Source: Archivesica marissinica (taxonomy: Eukaryota > Mollusca > Bivalvia > Venerida > Vesicomyidae). Taken from it: a DNA stretch of 64,000 nucleotides. The stretch lies in NCBI GenBank assembly GCA_014843695.1, contig CM026391.1:14257365-14321364 (forward strand), in the 5' to 3' direction. The notes beneath the pieces were generated by a model. The model was not told where the DNA came from. It worked only from the letters and a program-made list of their open reading frames with translations, and did no database searches. The translations under genes and the position numbers were made by a program. Positions within the stretch are counted from its first letter, which is position 1; each line of letters opens with the position of its first letter. Shown piece by piece: positions 54,470 through 64,000 of the stretch.

Positions 54470-55102
54470 TTGATGGGTTACAGATTGTAAAGTAATTAGG
54501 ACTTACAGCCCATAGCAAAGTTTGAAAGGTTACAGATTGTAAAGTAATTAGGACTTACAGCCCTTAGCAAAGTTTGAAAGGTTACAGATTGTAAAGTAAT
54601 TAGGACTTACAGCCCTTAGCAAAGTTTGAAAGGTTACAGATTGTAAAGTAATTAGGACTTACAGCCCTTAGCAAAGTTTGAAAGGTTACAGATTGTAAAG
54701 TAATTAGGACTTACAGCCCTTAGCAAAGTTTGAAAGGTTACAGATTGTAAAGTAATTAGGACTTACAGCCCTTAGCAAAGTTTGAAAGGTTACAGATTGT
54801 AAAGTAATTAGGACTTACAGCCCTTAGCAAAGTTTGAAAGGTTACAGATTGTAAAGTAATTAGGACTTACAGCCCTTAGCAAAGTTTGAAAGGTTACAGA
54901 TTGTAAAGTAATTAGGACTTACAGCCCTTAGCAAAGTTTGAAAGGTTACAGATTGTAAAGTAATTAGGACTTACAGCCCTTAGCAAAGTTTGAAAGGTTA
55001 CAGATTGTAAAGTAATTAGGACTTACAGCCCTTAGCAAAGTTTGAAAGGTTACAGATTGTAAAGTAATTAGGACTTACAGCCCTTAGCAAAGTTTGAAAG
55101 GC
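54470..55102. repeat. 52-bp satellite, 12 nearly identical copies
   Basis: GGTTACAGATTGTAAAGTAA, TTAGGACTTACAGCCCTTAG, CAAAGTTTGAAA. Only the first copy differs visibly (CCCATAG). Near-identity implies recent expansion or collapse-free assembly of a young array. Confidence 0.95.
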
Positions 55103-55112
55103 TCAGTTAAAT

Positions 55113-55212
55113 AAATTGCGAAACAAGTTCGTACAAGGTTAGACTAATTAATCACTCTTGAGACCTCATTCCTGATGGAATCCATTGCCATGAGGGAGAG
55201 AGAAGAGGAAAT
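55113..55212 (-). mobile_element. SINE B, 5'-truncated
   Basis: Reverse tail (ATAAATTGCGAAACAAGTTC) to CCTGATGGAATCCATTGCC. Confidence 0.8.
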
Positions 55213-55512
55213 GAGGGATGTGAGTGTTTTTTCCCTACGAACACCGCCACCGATAGAAAAACCAATTGATGTGATGAAAGAACATATTTCAATACTGTAA
55301 ATCTTTACAAGATATAGAAAAATGACAAGCAAACCAAAGCCGACTGATTTCTTCATTGCCACAAATTTCCATATTACAAATAAAAGTTACGGGAGTTTGT
55401 ATTTGTCCGATTTATACTAATGAAGCAATGGTCAATATTTCATCATTAGAGTGACAGAACTGTCTGATGGGATATAGCAATCTATTTATCTTCCCTTAAA
55501 AATCTCAATACA
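55213..55512. other. Unassigned interval
   Basis: No repeat or gene recognised. Confidence 0.35.
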
Positions 55513-55968
55513 TTAACCCTTTCAACACCACAGACCTCTAAATAGGCTTACAAAGGGTGTAGATCCAGATGAGCCGGCTCGTGACGAGCCGTCTCATCAG
55601 GATCTGCACTTTTTGCAAGTAATATTACTATTCTTAGACAAAATTACCCATTTTAATATTTAAAATTTGACTGTCCGATTAGCGCAGTGGTTAGAGCGCT
55701 CGCTTCTCACCAATGCAACCCGGGTTCGATCCTCGGACCGGGAAGTATGTGAGATGGTACGGTGGTCGCCAGATCGGTTTTCTCCGGGTACTCCGGTTTC
55801 CTCCCACATGAATAACCACATATATGCTTTCATCCGTGCCAACAAGAGTGATTAATATAAGTTGTTAGAACTTGCTTTGCAATCGTTATATATCGCAATA
55901 AATAAAGTTTCAACTTTAAACTAATAAATGAACTGGTCCAAATATAATTTTCTTATTAATTTATTGGT
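55513..55968 (-). mobile_element. M2 copy split by a SINE A insertion
   Basis: TTAACCCTTTCAACACCACA with the GGCTCGTGACGAGCC hairpin, up to ATTACCCATTTTA. M2 resumes at CTAATAAATGAACTGGTCC after the SINE and ends truncated at TTTATTGGTT. Confidence 0.8.
55671..55920 (+). mobile_element. SINE A in M2
   Basis: Head CTGTCCGATTAGCGCAGTGG, B box GGTTCGATCC intact. A short deletion after CGCCAGATCGG removes ACAGGTGGG. Confidence 0.88.
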
Positions 55969-56220
55969 TACTACACCACCTTCATAGACGTTACTGGGAT
56001 TAATAATAAGAGAATATTAAAATTTTGTTTGTTTCAGCGAATGATCAAATTATATTTCACCGAATGAACATTGAAAGTATAGCACAAGTATTATCAGGAA
56101 TGGCACTAGTTTTTTTTTATTCTGGAAAATGTTTTATGACAGAAAACGATGCTACTGCGTGCTAAATGGCGCTAGAACGCTGTGCTTAGACAACCATGAT
56201 GTCATAAGTGATGTATGTCT
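55969..56220. other. Unassigned, possible M4 scrap
   Basis: CTTCATAGACGTTACTGGGA near 55980 resembles the M4 interior. Nothing else recognised. Confidence 0.3.
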
Positions 56221-56461
56221 CAGGGTTCCCTCTGTCTGAATGTTTGCCTGCACCACTTCTATCGCCAATTTAAAAAACTTTAAGCCAACTAAGAGCCATA
56301 TAGTACACAAGTATATATTTGAAGCCATGTATTTGACAAAACATGTGCCCAAAAACAAACAAAAAAGTGCACCAAATATTTTCGCCAATTCACAAAATTT
56401 AGCGCCAATATTTGTTTTTTGTCGCAATTGGTGCCATTGGCAACCGACAGCGGGAACCCTG
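56221..56461. mobile_element. hAT-like MITE (CAGGGTTCCC)
   Basis: CAGGGTTCCCTCTGTC to GACAGCGGGAACCCTG, inverted ends. The inner CGCCAATTT / TTGGCGA words are in both arms. The long forward frame at 56240-56986 merely crosses this MITE and the next array. Confidence 0.8.
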
Positions 56462-56744
56462 CATGTCACTGACAACTTGTTTCCGAAAACGTTGCCAACA
56501 TTTCAACATACAGTGGCTAGGTACTACACGTGCAAAGTAGTGAGAAATAAATTTCTATATTTGATTGGAAAGCATAAAATAAAGGGTTGTATGCATACAC
56601 TATGTTGCTCTGACCTGAATTATGGTTTGTTTGTCCATCTATGTGGAATCGGTAATGGTGTCAAGAGGCCCCTGGGGGATGGGTCTGGGGAGGTGAAGCA
56701 GTTAAATTACTGTATGAAAGCTGTGTCTCTCATGGCATACACCG
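56462..56744. other. Unassigned interval
   Basis: AATCGGTAATGGTGTCAAGA near 56648 is shared with M4. No gene seen. Confidence 0.3.
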
Positions 56745-58040
56745 ACTTGAACGAAGCACTGCATGTCTACAACCCATTGTGGAACCGAAGCACTGCACGT
56801 CTACAACCCATTGTAGAACCGAAGCACTGCACGTCTACAACCCATTGTGGAACTGAAGCACTGCACGTATACAACCCATTGTGGAACCGAAGCACTGCAT
56901 GTCTACAACCCATTGTGGAACCGAAGCACTGCGCGTCTACAACCCATTGTAGAACCGAAGCACTGCGCGTCTACAACCCATTGTAGAACCGAAGCACTGC
57001 ATGTCTAGAACCGGAACCAAAGCACTGCACGTCTACAACCCATTGTGGAACCGAAGCACTGCACGTCTACAACCCATTGTGGAACCAAAGCACTGCACGT
57101 CTAAACCCATTGTGGAACCGAAGCACTGCACGTCTACAACCCATTGTAGAACCGAAGCACTGCACGTCTAGAACCCATTGTGGAACCAAAGCACTGCACG
57201 TCTACAACCCATTGTGGAACCGAAGCACTGCGCGTCTACAACCCATTGTGGAACCGAAGCACTGGACGTCTACAACCCATTGTGGAACCGAAGCACTGCA
57301 CGTATACAACCCATTGTGGAACTGAAGCACTGCACGTCTACAACCCATTGTGGAACCGAAGCACTGCACGTCTACAACCCATTGTAGAACCGAAGCACTG
57401 CACGTCTAGAACCCATTGTGGAACCAAAGCACTGCACGTCTACAACCCATTGTGGAACCGAAGCACTGCGCGTCTACAACCCATTGTGGAACCGAAGCAC
57501 TGGACGTCTACAACCCATTGTGGAACCGAAGCACTGCACGTATACAACCCATTGTGGAACTGAAGCACTGCACGTCTACAACCCATTGTGGAACCGAAGC
57601 ACTGCACGTCTACAACCCATTGTGGAACTGAAGCACTGTGCGTCTACAACCCATTGTGGAACCGAAGCACTGCACGTATACAACCCATTGTGGAACTGAA
57701 GCACTGCACCTCTACAACCCATTGTGGAACCGAAGCACTGCACGTCTAGAACCCATTGTGGAACTGAAGCACTGTACGTCTACAACCCATTGTGGAACCG
57801 AAGCACTGCACGTCTACAACCCATTGTGGAACTGAAGCACTGCACGTCTAGAACCGGAACCAAAGCACTGCACGTCTACAACCCATTGTGGAACCGAAGC
57901 ACTGCACGTCTACAACCCATTGTGGAACCGAAGCACTGCGCGTCTACAACCCATTGTGGAACCGAAGCACTGCACGTCTACAACCCATTGTGGAACTGAA
58001 GCACTGCAAGTCTACAACCCATTGTGGAACCTCCATGGCG
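56745..58040. repeat. 34-bp satellite, about 38 copies
   Basis: GAACCGAAGCACTGCACGTC then TACAACCCATTGTG. Several multi-unit blocks recur in the same order (57077-57325 and 57313-57563, about 238 bp apart), showing higher-order duplication. All forward frames are open because the unit has no stop codon. Confidence 0.95.
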
Positions 58041-58059
58041 AAATGAATACAGGGTTCGC

Positions 58060-58245
58060 TCTTAATAGAGAGCTTGTGCATCCGAACCCCACGAGAACCA
58101 CGACGGTGATGACCATTTAAATCCACATTGTCCCATCTCTCTTCATCATGGAAATGCATTCCATCAGGAAACAGGTCTCGAGAACGGTTAAAACTAATTT
58201 AGTAAGAACTCGCAATCGAGCTAAAAAAAGGTATAAGCCAAACCC
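58060..58245 (+). mobile_element. SINE B, diverged
   Basis: CATTTAAATCCACATTGTCC, GCATTCCATCAGGAAACAGG and CTCGCAATCGAGCTAAAAAA align with SINE B; the head is eroded. Confidence 0.6.
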
Positions 58246-58735
58246 ATTTGGTATCAATCATGTTTTCGTCTATGCTCAATTATCGCTGGTTCCATCATAC
58301 ATTATGTAAGCCTGGTAAATAAATCACTTGCAACGTGCCTCAATTGTTGCAATCATTTTGCTGGAAAACCTCTTATATTATTTTTTGTATGACCTCCATT
58401 GACAAATTGGCCAGGAAGAACACCATAATGATAGTGGTTATTTCCAATAACAAGCGCAATGATTTATGACGTTGTTATGCACAGTCTGTAACAACATGAT
58501 TGTGCACAGACTAAGCCACTCCATAAACAAGCTCTGTTTGCATTTTCATTTTTGTCAAAGGATCTTCTATCTTGAAGGGAGATAATGAATATGTTATTGA
58601 AAACAAATTCCTATTCACACTACATGTAAATTAGGTTTCATAAATATTTATGCTTATGTAGTTGCGAACAGGGCTCCACATAAACCTGCCAGTCTGTCGG
58701 TCCACATTTAATCTTCTCCTTGTACCCCTTGAGGA
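58246..58735. other. Unassigned interval
   Basis: No repeat or gene recognised. Confidence 0.35.
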
Positions 58736-59185
58736 TTTGCGTTTTAGGAATGGATCCGTTGCCAAGAGGAAGTGTGAAGTGGCAATGAGAACTTGCATGT
58801 AGGAATCCATCGCCAAGAGGAAGTGTTAAGTGGCAATGATGATTTGTATGTAGGAATCCATTGGCAAGAGGAAGTGTGAAGTGGCAATGAGGATCTGTAT
58901 GTAGGAATCCATTGGCAAGAGGAACTGTGAAGTGGCAATGATGATCTGTATGTAGGAATCCATCGGCAAGAGGAAGTGTGAAGTGGCAATGAGAACTTGC
59001 ATGTAGGAATCCATCGGCAAGAGGAAGAGAGACGAGGCAATGGGGATTTGCATGTAGGAATCCATCGGCAAGAGGTAGAGAGACGAGGCAATGGGGATTT
59101 GCATGTAGGAATCCATCGGCAAGAGGAAGAGAGACGAGGCAATGGGGATTTGCATGTCGGTATCCATCGGCAAGAGGTAGAGAGC
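58736..59185. repeat. 51-bp tandem repeat, 9 copies
   Basis: AGGAATCCATCGGCAAGAGG, AAGAGAGACGAGGCAATGG, GGATTTGCATGT. Since 51 is a multiple of 3, the minus strand (58638-59354) reads a 17-residue repeat containing LPLADGFLHANPHC. The frame is interrupted by nothing inside the array, but no start context, domain or flanking coding sequence supports a gene. Confidence 0.92.
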
Positions 59186-59268
59186 TAGTTCTCCGATGTG
59201 TATGCAAAGTTTGAAAGCAATACCGCAACAGTTTTTGAGAAATTGTAATTATTGTATTTAAAATCAGA

Positions 59269-59315
59269 GAGGTTGGCTGCTTAATACAGGTGATAGCTAA
59301 CATAGGGTTGACTGT
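59269..59315 (+). mobile_element. M5 fragment
   Basis: GTTGGCTGCTTAATACAGG and GGTTGACTGTATATAT. Confidence 0.45.
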
Positions 59316-59697
59316 ATATATAAATACCGGTATAGGTTGTGTCACAAGAAACAATTACTTACATAGGCCTTATTAAACATACCAACAATTAGATTGATAA
59401 TAGTTACACAGCCTGCTAGACTGCTGCAATATTGATGGATTTTTTTAATCAAGTTGTGTACTTTTTATACCATTTATACAATGCAAATACTCATAATGCG
59501 ATATTTGCTGAAAATCTGGAGGGCTTTTTGTTTGAAGAAAGCAATTTGTTTCTTGCATTTTCTAAATGTCAATGTATAATATGAAGGCAATGGGGAATAT
59601 TAATGCCAAGACGTTTGCTACAACACGAGGAACTACTTGTTAACAATTATGCACAAAAACTAGGAAGAAAATGAAGGTTATGTCATCAATGTAAAAT
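59316..59697. other. Unassigned interval
   Basis: No repeat or gene recognised. Confidence 0.35.
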
Positions 59698-59819
59698 GAA
59701 AGTCGTGATAGTGCAGTGGTAGCGTGTTCGCTTCAGGCGATGGAGTCACTACAATTGTGTCCTTAGGCAAGGCATTTAAATTCCACATGCCTCTTTTCTC
59801 TCTCTCCACCTCTCCCTCT

Positions 59820-59855
<36 letters not shown>

Positions 59856-59970
59856 TCTCTCACTCTCTCGGCGATGGATTTCATCAGGAATGAGGTCTCG
59901 AAAGTGATTAATATAAGTTGTAAAACAACTTGTTTCGCAATCGAGCAAAAATAAATTTGTATAAATTAAA
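59698..59970 (+). mobile_element. SINE B with CT expansion
   Basis: GTCGTGATAGTGCAGTGGTA head; B box region deleted. A (CT)n run at about 59797-59866 has expanded inside the middle. Tail AATCGAGCAAAAATAAATTT. Confidence 0.85.
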
Positions 59971-59974
59971 ATAA

Positions 59975-60027
59975 ATTAATGTAAACTAATGTAAACTAAT
60001 GTAAACTAATGTAAACTACTGTAAACT
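59975..60027. repeat. 10-bp tandem repeat (TAATGTAAAC), 5 copies
   Basis: Directly follows the SINE B tail; probably grew from the A-rich end. Confidence 0.85.
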
Positions 60028-60130
60028 GCAAACATATCATCGCCTCCACTTGGAAGTTTTTGTTTATTTTCCTTTGCTGTTTAGTAAGTATGTTTTAATT
60101 CCGTAAAATGTATTCTGCCATCTTCGTTTA

Positions 60131-60779
60131 AACAATATTTTATTCAAGAATGGTACACAACATAGGAATAGTTGCAACAGCACAGTTAGGATTGGGGAGA
60201 ATGGTACACAACATAGGAATAGTTGCAACAGCACAGTTAGGATTGGGGAGAATGGTACATAACATAGGAATAGTTACAACAGCACAGTTAGGATTGGGGA
60301 GAATGGTACACAACATAGGAATAGTTACAACAGCACAGTTAGGATTGGCAAGAATGGTACATAACATAGGAATAGTTGCAACAGCACAGTTAGGATTGGG
60401 GAGAATGGTACACAACATAGGAATAGTTACAACAGCACAGTTAGGATTGGGGAGAATGGTACACAACATAGGAATAGTTACAACAGCACAGTTAGGATTG
60501 GCAAGAATGGTACATAACATAGGAATAGTTGCAACAGCACAGTTAGGATTGGGGAGAATGGTACACAACATAGGAATAGTTACAACAGCACAGTTAGGAT
60601 TGGCAAGAATGGTACATAACATAGGAATAGTTGCAACAGCACAGTTAGGATTGGGGAGAATGGTACATAACATAGGAATAGTTGCAACAGCACAGTTAGG
60701 ATTGGCAAGAATGGTACACAACATAGGAATAGTTACAACAGCACAGTTAGGATTGGGGGGAAGTTACATATTAACTTAT
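60131..60779. repeat. 51-bp satellite, block 1 (about 12 copies)
   Basis: AGAATGGTACACAACATAGG, AATAGTTGCAACAGCACAG, TTAGGATTGGGG. The block opens with CAATATTTTATTCAAG and closes with GTTACATATTAACTTATTCA and AATTCCTTTCCTTGAAT. Confidence 0.95.
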
Positions 60780-60812
60780 TCAAATTCCTTTCCTTGAATG
60801 ATTATTTAGCTT

Positions 60813-63728
60813 AAACAATATTTTATTCAAGAATGGTACACAACATAGGAATAGTTGCAACAGCACAGTTAGGATTGGGGAGAATGGTACATAACATAGG
60901 AATAGTTGCAACAGCACAGTTAGGAGTGGAGAGAATGGTACATAACATAGGACTAGTTGCAACAGCACAGTTAGGATTGGGGAGAATGGTACATAACATA
61001 GGAATAGTTGCAACAGCACAGTTAGGAGTGGGGAGAATGGTACACAACATAGGAATAGTTGCAACAGCACAGTTAGGATTGGGGAGAATGGTACATAACA
61101 TAGGAATAGTTGCAACAGCACAGTTAGGATTGGCAAGAATGGTACATAACATAGGAATAGTTGCAATAGCACAGTTAGGATTGGCAAGAATGGTACATAA
61201 CATAGGAATAGTTGCAACAGCACAGTTAGGATTGGCAAGAATGGTACATAACATAGGAATAGTTGCAATAGCACAGTTAGGATTGGGGAGAATGGTACAT
61301 AGCATAGGAATAGTTGCAACAGCACAGTTAGGATTGGCAAGAATGGTACATAACATAGGAATAGTTGCAATAGCACAGTTAGGATTGGGAGAATGGTACA
61401 TAGCATAGGAATAGTTGCAACAGCACAGTTAGGATTGGCAAGAATGGTACATAACATAGGAATAGTTGCAATAGCACAGTTAGGATTGGGGAGAATGGTA
61501 CATAGCATAGGAATAGTTGCAACAGCACAGTTAGGATTGGCAAGAATGGTACATAACATAGGAATAGTTGCAATAGCACAGTTAGGATTGGCAAGAATGG
61601 TACATAACATAGGAATAGTTGCAATAGCACAGTTAGGATTGGGGAGAATGGTACATAGCATAGGAATAGTTGCAACAGCACAGTTAGGATTGGCAAGAAT
61701 GGTACATAACATAGGAATAGTTGCAATAGCACAGTTAGGATTGGGGAGAATGGTACATAACATAGGAATAGTTGCAACAGCACAGTTAGGATTGGCAAGA
61801 ATGGTACATAACATAGGAATAGTTGCAACAGCACAGTTAGGATTGGCAAGAATGGTACATAACATAGGAATAGTTGCAATAGCACAGTTAGGATTGGCAA
61901 GAATGGTACATAACATAGGAATAGTTGCAACAGCACAGTTAGGATTGGCAAGAATGGTACATAACATAGGAATAGTTGCAATAGCACAGTTAGGATTGGC
62001 AAGAATGGTACATAACATAGGAATAGTTGCAATAGCACAGTTAGGATTGGGAGAATGGTACATAGCATAGGAATAGTTGCAATAGCACAGTTAGGATTGG
62101 CAAGAATGGTACATAACATAGGAATAGTTGCAACAGCACAGTTAGGATTGGCAAGAATGGTACATAACATAGGAATAGTTGCAATAGCACAGTTAGGATT
62201 GGGGAGAATGGTACATAGCATAGGAATAGTTGCAACAGCACAGTTAGGATTGGCAAGAATGGTACATAACATAGGAATAGTTGCAATAGCACAGTTAGGA
62301 TTGGCAAGAATGGTACATAACATAGGAATAGTTGCAATAGCACAGTTAGGATTGGCAAGAATGGTACATAACATAGGAATAGTTGCAATAGCACAGTTAG
62401 GATTGGGGAGAATGGTACATAGCATAGGAATAGTTGCAACAGCACAGTTAGGATTGGGAAGAATGGTACATAACATAGGAATAGTTGCAATAGCACAGTT
62501 AGGATTGGGGAGAATGGTACATAACATAGGAATAGTTGCAATAGCACAGTTAGGATTGGGGAGAATGGTACATAACATAGGAATAGTTGCAATAGCACAG
62601 TTAGGATTGGGGAGAATGGTACATAACATAGGAATAGTTGCAATAGCACAGTTAGGATTGGGGAGAATGGTACATAACATAGGAATAGTTGCAATAGCAC
62701 AGTTAGGATTGGGGAGAATGGTACATAACATAGGAATAGTTGCAATAGCACAGTTAGGATTGGGGAGAATGGTACATAACATAGGAATAGTTGCAATAGC
62801 ACAGTTAGGATTGGGAGAGAATGGTACATAACATAGGAATAGTTGCAATAGCACAGTTAGGATTGGGGAGAATGGTACATAACATAGGAATAGTTGCAAT
62901 AGCACAGTTAGGATTGGGAAGAATGGTACATAACATAGGAATAGTTGCAACAGCACAGTTAGGATTGGGAAGAATGGTACATAATATAGGAATAGTTGCA
63001 ATAGCACAGTTAGGATTGGCAAGAATGGTACATAACATAGGAATAGTTGCAATAGCACAGTAGGATTGGGGAGAATGGTACATAACATAGGAATAGTTGC
63101 AATAGCACAGTTAGGATTGGCAAGAATGGTACATAACATAGGAATAGTTGCAACAGCACAGTTAGGATTGGGGAGAATGGTACATAACATAGGAATAGTT
63201 GCAATAGCACAGTTAGGATTGGCAAGAATGGTACATAACATAGGAATAGTTGCAAAGCACAGTTAGGATTGGAGAATGGTACATAACATAGGAATAGTTG
63301 CAACAGCACAGTTAGGATTGGCAAGAATGGTACATAGCATAGGAATAGTTGTAACAGCACAGTTAGGATTGGCAAGAATGGTACATAACATAGGAATAGT
63401 TGCAACAGCACAGTTAGGATTGGCAAGAATGGTACATAACATAGGAATAGTTGCAACAGCACAGTTAGGATTGGCAAGAATGGTACATAACATAGGAATA
63501 GTTGCAACAGCACAGTTAGGATTGGCAAGAATGGTACATAACATAGGAATAGTTGCAACAGCACAGTTAGGATTGGCAAGAATGGTACATAACATAGGAA
63601 TAGTTGCAATAGCACAGTTAGGATTGGGGAGAATGGTACATAACATAGGAATAGTTGCAATAGCACAGTTAGGATTGGGGGGAAAGTTACATAGTAACTT
63701 ATTCAAATCCCTCTCCTTGAATCATTAT
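60813..63728. repeat. 51-bp satellite, block 2 (about 56 copies)
   Basis: Same unit with the same opening and closing sequences. Main variants: CACAAC/CATAAC/CATAGC, GCAACAGC/GCAATAGC, TTGGGGAGA/TTGGCAAGA. The forward frame reads the 17-residue repeat MVHNIGIVATAQLGLAR; the reverse reads MLCTILANPNCAVATIP. Both are open except where indels occur. Confidence 0.95.
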
Positions 63729-63736
63729 TTAGCTTA

Positions 63737-63855
63737 AACAATGTTTTATTCAAGAATGGAACATATCACAGGAATAGTTGCAACAGCACAGTTAGGATTG
63801 GGGGAAAAGTTACATAGTAACTTATTCAAATCCCTTTCCTTGAATTGTTTGAAAT
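63737..63855. repeat. 51-bp satellite, block 3 (single copy)
   Basis: CAATGTTTTATTCAAG, one diverged unit (ATGGAACATATCACAGGAAT), then the closing sequence GTTACATAGTAACTTATTCA. It may represent the ancestral unexpanded form. A closing-sequence piece, AATCCCTTTCCTTACA, repeats after it. Confidence 0.85.
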
Positions 63856-63902
63856 CCCTTTCCTTACACCTTGCTTATAGAAACAGTAGAAACAAAATAA
63901 TG

Positions 63903-64000
63903 TACGTTTATTTATCATCGCTACCGGTTGCCCATATGGGCGACGCCTCCTGAAGAGATTAGTTATTTTAGATTTTGGAGGATAGTGCATGCTACAGACA
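63903..64000 (-). mobile_element. SINE C, cut by the window end
   Basis: Tail and start of body only (ACGTTTATTTATCATCGCTA to GATAGTGCATGCTACAGACA). Confidence 0.85.

Noticed and set aside
56240..56986. 248-codon forward frame
   Set aside because: It begins inside a hAT-like MITE and ends in the 34-bp satellite, so it is a chance join of two repeats.
58638..59354. 238-codon minus-strand frame with 17-residue repeats
   Set aside because: Tandem 51-bp repeat; no recognisable domain, promoter or exon context.
60140..63737. Hydrophobic repeat proteins on both strands
   Set aside because: Period of 51 bp keeps both strands open; the same sequence cannot be taken as a gene on either strand without other evidence.

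Overview
This window looks like a stretch of animal nuclear genome, most likely from a bivalve mollusc. It is AT-rich, has no operons or compact genes, and is packed with tRNA-derived SINEs, short palindromic DNA transposons (MITEs), decayed LINEs and about twenty tandem-repeat arrays. The bivalve call is an inference from SINE and repeat style and from a mollusc-like dispersed repeat at 17945-18695. I found no convincing host protein gene, rRNA, functional tRNA gene or CRISPR array.

Layout. 1-9.1 kb: a minisatellite, a 103-bp satellite, MITEs, two SINE B copies, and 23-bp and 31-bp arrays. 9.1-15.2 kb: one 43-bp satellite with internal segmental duplications. 15.2-32.9 kb: a mosaic of SINEs and MITEs, often nested, separated by 22-, 30-, 26-, 26-, 41- and 19-bp arrays. 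32998-37835: the only near-intact coding element, a tyrosine-recombinase (DIRS-order) retrotransposon with split direct repeats. It encodes gag, RT-RNase H plus a methylase-like region, and a tyrosine recombinase. 38-42.8 kb: SINEs, MITEs and a 1.6-kb array made almost only of A and C. 42.8-46.05 kb: a dead LINE holding six later insertions. 46-54 kb: SINEs of all main families, a satellite grown from the head of one of them, a second LINE relic. 54.4-64 kb: 52-, 34-, 51- and 51-bp arrays with more SINEs and MITEs.

How the parts relate. The three ORFs of the tyrosine-recombinase element act together. Gag packages the RNA, RT-RNase H copies it, and the recombinase inserts the product without target-site duplication. 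Its two 203-bp A repeats differ at one base and its two 61-bp B repeats are identical, so the insertion is young. SINEs A and B share a 3' tail, as expected if one LINE mobilises both; many SINE copies keep perfect 9-15 bp target-site duplications. Several tandem arrays grew from transposon ends (36-, 47- and 74-bp units), so part of the satellite content here derives from transposons.

SINE and MITE names used here (SINE A-E, M1-M6) are local labels of mine, not database names. Repeat boundaries are accurate to a few bases where a target-site duplication is quoted and to about 10-20 bases elsewhere.
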